A DNA stretch of 11,514 nt from JBEKTY01 sp049515555 (GTDB lineage: Bacteria > Planctomycetota > Planctomycetia > Pirellulales > Thermoguttaceae), in assembly GCA_049515555.1 (NCBI GenBank), contig JBEKTY010000211.1:1-11514 (forward strand), read 5' to 3'. Positions 1 through 5,361 of this stretch are shown here, piece by piece. Within the stretch, counting starts at the first letter, position 1; each line of letters starts with the position of its first letter. The translations under genes and the position numbers were made by a program. The notes beneath the pieces were generated by a model. That model was not told the DNA's origin, searched no databases, and saw nothing but the letters and a program-made list of their open reading frames with translations.

Positions 1-6
1 ACCTGA

Positions 7-38
7 TGGTGGGGCTCGCTTCGCTCGACCCACCCTAC
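7..38. repeat. Dispersed 32-bp repeat, copy 1
   Basis: This 32-bp segment starts TGGTGGGGCTCGCTTCGCTC and ends GACCCACCCTAC. It recurs without change and in the same orientation at 2261-2292. The ends GGTGGG and CCCACC can pair into a 6-bp stem around a 15-nt loop. It lies just downstream of the ABC ATPase stop codon, so as RNA it could form a hairpin at the operon's 3' end. I believe similar elements are scattered through planctomycete intergenic regions, but that is recollection and was not tested. Confidence 0.8.
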
Positions 39-50
39 AAGTTTCCGGCG

Positions 51-734
51 TTATCCGCCGGTGCCGTCTGCCGCCAGGCGGCCGGCGTGCAACCGCAGGC
101 GGCGGGTAGCCTGTGCGGCGGCCTCGGCCTGATGCGTCACCAGCAGCACGGCCCCGCCCTGGCGCGAGAAATCGACGAGGAACTCGATCACCAACTGCGC
201 GCTTTCCGCGTCGAGGTTGCCCGTCGGCTCGTCGCACAACAGCAAGGAGGGCTGAGGCAAGAGGGCCCGGGCCAGGGCCGTCCGCTGCTGCTCGCCCGTG
301 CTCAGCTCGGCGGGCACATGCCGGGCCCGACCGGCCAGCCCCAGCCGATCCAATAGCTCCATCGCCCGGCGGGGCGCGTCGGCCAGCCGACGGGCCAACG
401 TCGGGGCCAGCACGTTGTCCAACACGCTCAGGTAGCCGATCAGGTGGAACTGTTGGAAGACGAAGCCCACGTGCTGAGCCCGCCAGCGGGCCCGGCCTTC
501 CGCCGACAGGGCGTAAACGCTACGGCCTTGGAAGGCGACCGTGCCGCCACTGGGCGCCAGCAGTCCGCCGGCCAGCAGCAAGAGCGTGGTCTTGCCGCTG
601 CCGCTGGGGCCTTCGATTGTGGCCAACTGGCCAGCTTCGATCGTCAGCGATACGGCGTCCAAGGCGGTCACCGCCGCGGCGCCGCGGCCGCCCGGGCCGG
701 GATAACGCTTCGATACCTGTTCGAGCTCGAGCAT
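51..734 (-). CDS. ABC transporter ATP-binding protein, LolD/MacB type
   Basis: Cytoplasmic ATPase (227 aa) that would power the FtsX-like permease encoded just upstream. All nucleotide-binding motifs are present: Walker A GPSGSGKTT (42-50), Q-loop FVFQQFHL (91-98), signature LSTGEQQR (144-151), Walker B LLLCDEP (164-170) and H-loop His201. The signature reads LSTGE rather than the usual LSGGE, a mild departure in a catalytic loop. LolD/MacB/FtsE-type ATPases usually work with a permease on lipoproteins, peptides or other envelope substrates; the substrate here is unknown. I chose the ATG at 734 because the protein then begins MLELEQVSKRY, the normal family start, with a weak purine-rich AAGAGAA upstream. 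An in-frame GTG at 788 overlaps the permease stop codon as GTGA, so an 18-residue longer, translationally coupled form (51-788) is possible. Confidence 0.9.
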   Translation of the reverse strand: MLELEQVSKRYPGPGGRGAAAVTALDAVSLTIEAGQLATIEGPSGSGKTTLLLLAGGLLAPSGGTVAFQGRSVYALSAEGRARWRAQHVGFVFQQFHLIGYLSVLDNVLAPTLARRLADAPRRAMELLDRLGLAGRARHVPAELSTGEQQRTALARALLPQPSLLLCDEPTGNLDAESAQLVIEFLVDFSRQGGAVLLVTHQAEAAAQATRRLRLHAGRLAADGTGG

Positions 735-784
735 AAGGTTCTCTTCACGCCGCGGTGGGTGTTTTCCTGGGGCAATGCAGTCCT

Positions 785-2071
785 TCACGCAGCACTTGGC
801 GTCTTAATGATCTCGGCCGGGTCGCGGCCGCTGGCCCAGCGGGCGGGCAGCCACGCGGCCAGGGCCGAGAAGAAGGGCGTTAGCACGACGAGCAGGACCA
901 AGAGCAGCGGATCGAAGCGCGGGCCCAGCCCCGGGCCGCCCGAGCCATACTGCTCGCCGAACCAGCTTCCCAGCCAGCCGGCGGCGAAGCCCAGGGCCGC
1001 CCCGGCCAATCCGACCAGTGCGGCGCGGGCCAGGAGCAGGGTCAGGATGCGGCCCCCCGGCACACCCAGTGCGCGGAGGATGCCGATCTCGCCGCCGCGA
1101 CTGCGGGCGTTGCCCAGCGCCAGCAATCCCACCCACAGCCCGCAGGCCCCGAGCACGGCCGGCAGCAGCAGGGCGAACAGCCGCTGGCGCTGCCGGGCCT
1201 GGGCCGCCCGGTCCCGCTCCTGCCGCTCCACCGCCTCCTGGGCCTCGACGGCCGCCCGGCCCCGGGCCTCGGCCCGCGCCAAGGCCTGGCTGCTGAACTC
1301 GATCACCTGCGTGTCCGGCAGTATTTTGGCGATCTCGCCGCGAATCTCGCCCAGGCGGTCGGCCGTGCAGGTGCACTCCAGGGCCTGGATGACGTTGATC
1401 TCGTGCTCCTTGCCGAGCATCTTCTGCGCCTCGGCCAGATAAATCCACAACGTGATGTCTTCCTGGTTGCCGCGCTGCGGCTGAAGCGCGGAGACCACCA
1501 GCGGCTGGCCCCGCACCACGATCCGATCGCCGACGGCCAGGCCCAGGCTGCGGTGCAGCTCGTAACCCACGGCCACGTGGCCCGGCGGAACCGGCTCGCG
1601 CAGGGCCGCCCGCCGCCCCTTCGACGACAGGCCCACCTCGCCCCGCGTCCCGATAAGCTGGACCGTCCGCCGCTGTTCCGGCCACTCGATCTTCTGCTGC
1701 AAAATCGGCAGCACGTGATTGATCGAGATCACCCGGGCGTCGATCAGTCGCTTGGCATAGGCTTCGGGCATGAGTTTCGTGGCGTAATCGTCGGCGTAGA
1801 AGTCGTCCAGCTTCTGGTCTTTCGGGAGGATGAGCACGTTGAAGCCCAGGCCGAGCATGATCTTGCGGTAATCGTCCTCCAGGGCGGCCATCTTCTGCTT
1901 CAGATCAGCCTGCTGTTGGGCGGCGAGCTGTTCGGTCCGCAGGTCGTAGCGGCCGACCAGCGACAGCGCCGTGGCCACGCAGGCCGCCGCCACGCCCACG
2001 GCCAGCATGCTCCACAGGAAATTGCCCTTCCGATAGCCGATCTCGCGCAGAACAAGATGCCAGGTGCTCAT
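785..2071 (-). CDS. ABC transporter permease, FtsX/MacB-like
   Basis: Inner-membrane permease of 428 aa, partner of the downstream ATPase. One transmembrane helix near the N terminus (about 18-39) is followed by a large extracytoplasmic MacB-like domain (about 45-290). Its last part (262-297) is very rich in Ala, Arg, Glu and Gln and is probably a helical stalk or coiled coil. The C-terminal FtsX domain has three helices (about 298-320, 342-370, 388-410). It carries the family hallmark RGGEIGILRALG (325-336) after the first of these helices and ends WLPARWASGRDPAEII. This four-helix topology is that of MacB/LolC-type permeases, which are mechanotransmitters rather than channels. It ends in the GTGA overlap described for the ATPase gene, so the two form an operon. 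No clear Shine-Dalgarno sequence precedes the ATG. The gene may handle lipoproteins, lipids or peptides; the sequence does not say which. Confidence 0.88.
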   Translation of the reverse strand: MSTWHLVLREIGYRKGNFLWSMLAVGVAAACVATALSLVGRYDLRTEQLAAQQQADLKQKMAALEDDYRKIMLGLGFNVLILPKDQKLDDFYADDYATKLMPEAYAKRLIDARVISINHVLPILQQKIEWPEQRRTVQLIGTRGEVGLSSKGRRAALREPVPPGHVAVGYELHRSLGLAVGDRIVVRGQPLVVSALQPQRGNQEDITLWIYLAEAQKMLGKEHEINVIQALECTCTADRLGEIRGEIAKILPDTQVIEFSSQALARAEARGRAAVEAQEAVERQERDRAAQARQRQRLFALLLPAVLGACGLWVGLLALGNARSRGGEIGILRALGVPGGRILTLLLARAALVGLAGAALGFAAGWLGSWFGEQYGSGGPGLGPRFDPLLLVLLVVLTPFFSALAAWLPARWASGRDPAEIIKTPSAA

Positions 2072-2308
2072 GGTCGTTGTGCCGTTCAGAGTGAAGCCCG
2101 GGCGGTCATCCCCAGGAAGAACGCCGTCCCTATTATTTTGGGCGCAGTTGCGGCGGTTGGCAAGCCGGGTACCTTCGGTAACCCTTTACGCGAAAGAAAC
2201 GGCAGCTACCCACCAGGCGTGACAGGGTGGCCGCGGTTTATCTTATCCGTTTCGACGAGCTGGTGGGGCTCGCTTCGCTCGACCCACCCTACTTTACCCC
2301 GGCCGGCC
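2072..2308. other. Intergenic region between the permease and hydrolase genes
   Basis: This 237-bp spacer separates the hydrolase stop from the permease start; both genes read leftward. It contains the second 32-bp repeat (2261-2292) and a small imperfect hairpin GGGTACC-TTC-GGTAACCC around 2167-2184. An AT-rich patch (2131-2139, TATTATTTT) could hold a -10 element for the permease operon: AATAAT on the minus strand, with TTGCCA upstream. That pair is spaced about 20 bp apart, too far for a confident promoter. No gene is seen here. Confidence 0.5.
2261..2292. repeat. Dispersed 32-bp repeat, copy 2
   Basis: Identical over 32 bp to 7-38 and in the same orientation. It lies just past the hydrolase stop codon. 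Together the two copies bracket the ABC permease-ATPase operon as direct repeats about 2.25 kb apart. Confidence 0.8.
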
Positions 2309-4981
2309 CTACTGCACCGCGGCCTCGTACCACACGGTCTTGTGCTGGGGGCCGAGCGTGAGCAAGGTCTTGCCCGCGCGGCTTGCCGTGGGAACCGCCG
2401 CGCGGCGGTTGCCCGATTCATCGAGCGGATAGAACCGCACTCGCTCGGGCGGCACGCTGAGGATGATTTCGGCCGGCACGCCCTCGCAGAGGACCGGCTC
2501 GGCGCCCCAGTGGTTCCCCAGGGTAACGGTGTCGCCGCCGAGCGGCTTCAGGCATGCCCCTTCGTTCTGCGCCACGCCGGTGGCGGCGATGAGGATTCGC
2601 CCGGGGAGGTCGAAGCCCTGGCCGTCGACGGCGACCATCGACAGCGTGGCCCAATCCAGCCGGGTACGTCCGATCGCAAGCTTGACGTTGCCCAGGTCGA
2701 ACGACCGGCCGCCGACGAAACCGGTGAAGAGCTTGGTCCGCGGGGTGTCGGCCAGGAAGTATCCGCGGCCGGCGCGGCTGGTGTCCCACCGAAGCTGGCC
2801 GGTATCGGAGACGAAAGAGGTCTTGTCCTTGGGCAAGGCGGGCTGGGGCTTGGCGACGGCCGAAGGGGACAGTCCCATTTTCGTCGGACGAAAATTGGGA
2901 CAGTCCCCAGGACGAAAATTGGGACGGTCCCCGGGCCCGCCGAGGTCTAGTGCGATCGCGTGCAGCAGGGCGTAACGATCATCGACGCCGAACTCGCCCG
3001 TGTGCAGCCGCCAGGCGTTAAGCGTTTCCTGGAGGTTGCGGCGTTCGGCCTGGCGGGTCAGGGGGGCCAGGAGGGTTGTTTTCGCGGGGGCCACGTCGCC
3101 GCGGAGGAACAGCGCCGCGCAGGCCGGCATGTGCACCAACCGCGGCGTGACGCTCTGGATGTCGAAGAAGCCGGTGATGCGGCGGGGCTCGTAGTCGGCG
3201 CCGCCGCAGTAGTCGAAGCTGTAGACGGCGTCCCACGACTGGAAGGCGGCATAGGCGGCGATCATCGGAAAGCCCTCGGCCGCGTACTGATTGGGCTCGG
3301 GATGGTTGTACTCGCTGACGGTGAAGGGCCGGCCCGCCACGCGGCGGGCGGCCAGCCCGGCGATAGTGCCGCCGGGCTGGTTCACCAGGGCCACGTTGCG
3401 GACGGTCCAGTTGGCGGGGTCCCAGGAGCGGCCGGGGAAATGCGGATGCTCCCAGTAGGAATGGGCGTCGAGGTAATCCAGCCCGGCCTGCACGTGCGGC
3501 GGGCTCCAGCCCAGTTGCGTGCCGGCCACCATGGCCTGCACCTTCAGCTCGTCCTTGAGGAAGCGGTACATGCCCCACCAGTAGTCGCGCTCGGTGTCCC
3601 ATATGAAATCGACGAAATCGTTCCGCGCCTCGGGGGTCAGGCCCAGCTCGGCGTGGCGCAGGACGGGCACGGAGCGGTCCTCGATGCGCTGATCCTTGGT
3701 CAACCCGGCGACCCCGCCGGGGCGGAGCGAAACGGCGGCCAGCTCGAACGTGCCCGGCTGAAAACCGCCCAGCGTGATCCGCGCTTGGCTGTCGTCGCAA
3801 TCGGCCACGAAGGTGCGGCGGACCGGCTTCCACGCCGGGCCAACGCTCACCTGGGCATCGAACCCCAGCCGCTCCCAGGGGTCGTGGGCCATCATGCAGT
3901 TGACGCTGATCTTCCGCGGTTGATCGCTGCGGGCCTGGAAACTGAGGGTGTAGACGGCGCCCTTGGTCACGGCAAAATGCTGCTGCGTAAGCTGCGGATG
4001 CCAGGACACGCTGCCCAGCCGCTCGACGACCAGACGCAGAAAGCGCCGCTGCAGCCCGCCCTCGACGATCGACCACTGGGCCTTGGTCTGGTCGTCGCGT
4101 TCCAAATACCAGGGGCCGGGCAGCGGCCGGGAGAAATCGCCGCCGGTGAGCAGCTCCTTGCCCAGCGGCTCCTGGCGGGCGTTCCAGGCCCGGACCAGGG
4201 CGGCCGTGTCGCCGTACTTCCGTTGCAGCCAGCGGTTCCACGCCCGGCGGAACGTCGTGGCGTAGGGCTCGCCCAGGTCGTCCAATTGGTTCCACCCCCA
4301 CTGGGCGAAGAGGGCGTTCTCGTTGTTGATCTCGACGAAGGCCACGGCCGGCTCGGCCGCGTAGGCCGTCTTCGTGTACGGGTTGACGTGGGTCAGCAGA
4401 TCGCGCGCGTATTTCTTCTGCAGCTCGATCATCCGCGGCTCGAAATTGTCCAGACCCTTGTCGTACTCCGGCCGCTGCGCTCGGGCGGTGAAGCCCTCGG
4501 CCTCGTCGAACCACCTTGAAACGTGCAAGTTAAGGTTGGTGTATATGCCGTGCAGCTTGAGTTGGTAGATGAGGTAATCCAAGCGCTCCAGTTTGCGGGG
4601 GTCGATGACGGTCTTGTTGGGACTGGCGCCCCAGATCGAGAAATTGTCCATGTGGTGCGTTCGCACGCAGTTTATGCCCAGCCGGGCCAGGCGTGCGGCC
4701 AGCCGCTGGGCCTGCCGGGGCGTGGGAAAGCTGGCCTCGAAGCAGAGGTTCGTGGCCCAGAAGCGGATGGGCTGGGCGGCCCCCGCCGGGCCCACCACCA
4801 GCCGGCCCTCTTGGGCCCGCACAAAGCCCTGCCCGCCGGCCGGCAGCCAATCCGATACGTTCGTTATGTTGTGCGGCGAATCGTAGGTCACCAGGAACGG
4901 GAACAGCGGCTCGTCGGCCGCCCATACCAGCGGCGGCAACGCCAGCAACACGACTGCCGACAGGAAAGCGGGGCGAGACAT
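2309..4981 (-). CDS. Secreted glycoside hydrolase (clan GH-A-like) with an inserted carbohydrate-binding module
   Basis: Protein of 890 aa, probably exported and active on polysaccharide outside the cytoplasm. Residues 1-21 form a signal peptide (hydrophobic SAVVLLALPPLVWA, then ADEP). The barrel begins with GINCVRTHHMDN (102-113) and LNLHVSRWFDE (150-160). EINNEN puts the likely acid/base at Glu221, and TVSEYNHPE puts the likely nucleophile at Glu557, matching clan GH-A geometry. Between them, about 278-423, sits a beta-sandwich that resembles CBM4/9 (GGDFSRPLPGPW ... FELAAVSLRPGG). A C-terminal beta-rich domain runs from about 720 to 890. Residues 684-706 are encoded by a palindromic repeat block. 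The ATG at 4981 is chosen because AGGAG lies 6 nt upstream and it begins the signal peptide; an in-frame ATG at 5041 would put the signal peptide internally. GH5 or a relative is likeliest; substrate and family number are unresolved. Confidence 0.85.
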   Translation of the reverse strand: MSRPAFLSAVVLLALPPLVWAADEPLFPFLVTYDSPHNITNVSDWLPAGGQGFVRAQEGRLVVGPAGAAQPIRFWATNLCFEASFPTPRQAQRLAARLARLGINCVRTHHMDNFSIWGASPNKTVIDPRKLERLDYLIYQLKLHGIYTNLNLHVSRWFDEAEGFTARAQRPEYDKGLDNFEPRMIELQKKYARDLLTHVNPYTKTAYAAEPAVAFVEINNENALFAQWGWNQLDDLGEPYATTFRRAWNRWLQRKYGDTAALVRAWNARQEPLGKELLTGGDFSRPLPGPWYLERDDQTKAQWSIVEGGLQRRFLRLVVERLGSVSWHPQLTQQHFAVTKGAVYTLSFQARSDQPRKISVNCMMAHDPWERLGFDAQVSVGPAWKPVRRTFVADCDDSQARITLGGFQPGTFELAAVSLRPGGVAGLTKDQRIEDRSVPVLRHAELGLTPEARNDFVDFIWDTERDYWWGMYRFLKDELKVQAMVAGTQLGWSPPHVQAGLDYLDAHSYWEHPHFPGRSWDPANWTVRNVALVNQPGGTIAGLAARRVAGRPFTVSEYNHPEPNQYAAEGFPMIAAYAAFQSWDAVYSFDYCGGADYEPRRITGFFDIQSVTPRLVHMPACAALFLRGDVAPAKTTLLAPLTRQAERRNLQETLNAWRLHTGEFGVDDRYALLHAIALDLGGPGDRPNFRPGDCPNFRPTKMGLSPSAVAKPQPALPKDKTSFVSDTGQLRWDTSRAGRGYFLADTPRTKLFTGFVGGRSFDLGNVKLAIGRTRLDWATLSMVAVDGQGFDLPGRILIAATGVAQNEGACLKPLGGDTVTLGNHWGAEPVLCEGVPAEIILSVPPERVRFYPLDESGNRRAAVPTASRAGKTLLTLGPQHKTVWYEAAVQ
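2865..2932. repeat. Palindromic repeat block inside the hydrolase gene
   Basis: Three copies of a 21-22 nt unit lie together. Two are direct (2887-2908 and 2911-2932, GACGAAAATTGGGAC then A/G then GTCCCC, one mismatch apart). One is inverted (2865-2885). The inverted and first direct copies form an imperfect hairpin with a perfect inner stem ATTTTCGTC/GACGAAAAT. The block is read in frame as residues 684-706 of the hydrolase and produces a duplicated RPNFRPGD-like peptide in the linker before the C-terminal domain. It resembles REP-type dispersed elements that I associate with planctomycetes. Confidence 0.85.
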
Positions 4982-4992
4982 GCGATGCTCCT

Positions 4993-5030
4993 CAAGAAAA
5001 CGAAAGAGCCTGCACATTGGAGGCAGGCTC
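4993..5030 (-). terminator. Intrinsic terminator-like hairpin in the hydrolase leader
   Basis: Read on the minus strand, GAGCCTGC and GCAGGCTC (5030-5023 and 5013-5006) form a perfect 8-bp stem with a 9-nt loop, followed at once by TTTCGTTTTCTT. The tail runs into the Shine-Dalgarno GAGGAGC (4993-4987) of the hydrolase gene. A terminator so close to a start codon suggests either attenuation of the hydrolase or the 3' end of a separate small RNA. Confidence 0.6.
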
Positions 5031-5152
5031 CTTCGCCACACGTGTCTTTAGGGAGAGGCGATACGCCGACCTCGGTCACCTGCTGCCCATGTTTAACAAC
5101 GAGCCAACGGTGGAACCCGGTGTATCGGCCCTTCCTTATCGGCTAGCCAACC
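4993..5152 (-). ncRNA. Candidate structured leader RNA or small RNA
   Basis: The roughly 160 nt between the predicted transcription start and the hydrolase ribosome binding site can fold into one long irregular rod. By eye, minus-strand CGATAC (5127-5122) pairs with GTATCG (5064-5059). The stem continues outward as AAGGAAGGG against CCTCTCCCT (one mismatch, one bulged C) and inward through CCGG/TCGG, CACC/GGTG and GTTGGCTC/GGGCAGC (one bulge) to a loop GTTGTTAAACAT. The terminator-like hairpin follows. GCAGG in the rod (apical 3' strand) could instead pair with CCTGC in the terminator stem. I could not match it to 6S, SRP, tmRNA or any riboswitch class that I know. It may be a regulatory leader of the hydrolase or an independent RNA. 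Folding was done by hand only. Confidence 0.4.
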
Positions 5153-5158
5153 ACCTGT

Positions 5159-5187
5159 AGTCTATCACAACTCTGCGAGTTGTGCAA
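5159..5187 (-). promoter_or_regulatory. Promoter for the glycoside hydrolase leader
   Basis: On the minus strand, TTGCAC (5187-5182) and TAGACT (5164-5159) are separated by exactly 17 bp. The -10 is preceded by TGA, an extended -10 pattern. Transcription would start near 5152, giving a leader of about 170 nt before the hydrolase ATG. Match to the sigma-70 consensus is moderate (4/6 and 4/6 plus the extension). Confidence 0.5.
5166..5184. promoter_or_regulatory. Operator-like dyad within the promoter spacer
   Basis: CACAACTC-TGC-GAGTTGTG is a perfect 8-bp inverted repeat with a 3-bp centre (19 bp in all). It fills the -35/-10 spacer of the predicted hydrolase promoter, overlapping the last bases of the -35. 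Its size, symmetry and place fit a repressor operator. No regulator gene is adjacent, so the cognate protein is unknown. Confidence 0.5.
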
Positions 5188-5231
5188 CGTTTTTGACCTG
5201 CCGCGGCTCCGGAATTCCAGGACTCAAGAGA

Positions 5232-5358
5232 GGTAACTGTTCACGGCATGAAAGTAGCAGGCACACTCCGTGTGCCGTCCTCTAGAGCGGACAAAGGGAC
5301 GGCGGGCGGCACACGGAGTGTGGCGTGCTACTTTGGGGCGGGGGCGTGAACGGTTACC
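5232..5358. repeat. Nested palindromic repeat element
   Basis: Two inverted repeats are nested. The outer arms are GGTAACTGTTCACG (5232-5245) and CGTGAACGGTTACC (5345-5358), one mismatch. The inner arms begin AAAGTAGCAGGCACAC (5251-5277) and end GGAGTGTGGCGTGCTACTTT (5307-5334), differing by one indel and one substitution. Each inner arm also contains its own small hairpin (GCACAC-TCC-GTGTGC). The element lies 4 bp past the ABC exporter stop codon and could act as its transcription terminator, although it lacks a T-tract. It looks like a dispersed non-autonomous repeat; no transposase is nearby. Confidence 0.75.
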
Positions 5359-5361
5359 CCG

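Noticed and set aside
1403..2950. 515-codon plus-strand open frame across the permease, the spacer and the hydrolase 3' end
   Set aside because: It crosses three unrelated units antisense and shows no protein family features.
2960..4519. 519-codon plus-strand open frame opposite the hydrolase gene
   Set aside because: It lies antisense to a gene with a signal peptide, strong ribosome binding site and recognisable domains. Its translation is low-complexity Gly/Arg/Leu/Val-rich, as expected from GC-rich antisense.
4982..5041. Upstream ATG at 5041 as the hydrolase start
   Set aside because: It would put 20 extra residues before the signal peptide and read through the terminator-like hairpin, while the ATG at 4981 has an AGGAG at good spacing.
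4993..5152. Assignment of the leader to 6S, SRP, tmRNA, cobalamin, Moco or c-di-GMP RNA
   Set aside because: I compared remembered consensus elements. A GGAGCCTGCC stretch is vaguely like the B12 box, but the other conserved parts are absent, and no SRP GGAAG loop or tmRNA tRNA-like ends are present.
5090..5160. 23-codon plus-strand frame beginning MFNNEPTVE
   Set aside because: It lies antisense in the hydrolase leader, without a ribosome binding site. The sequence is better explained as structured leader RNA.
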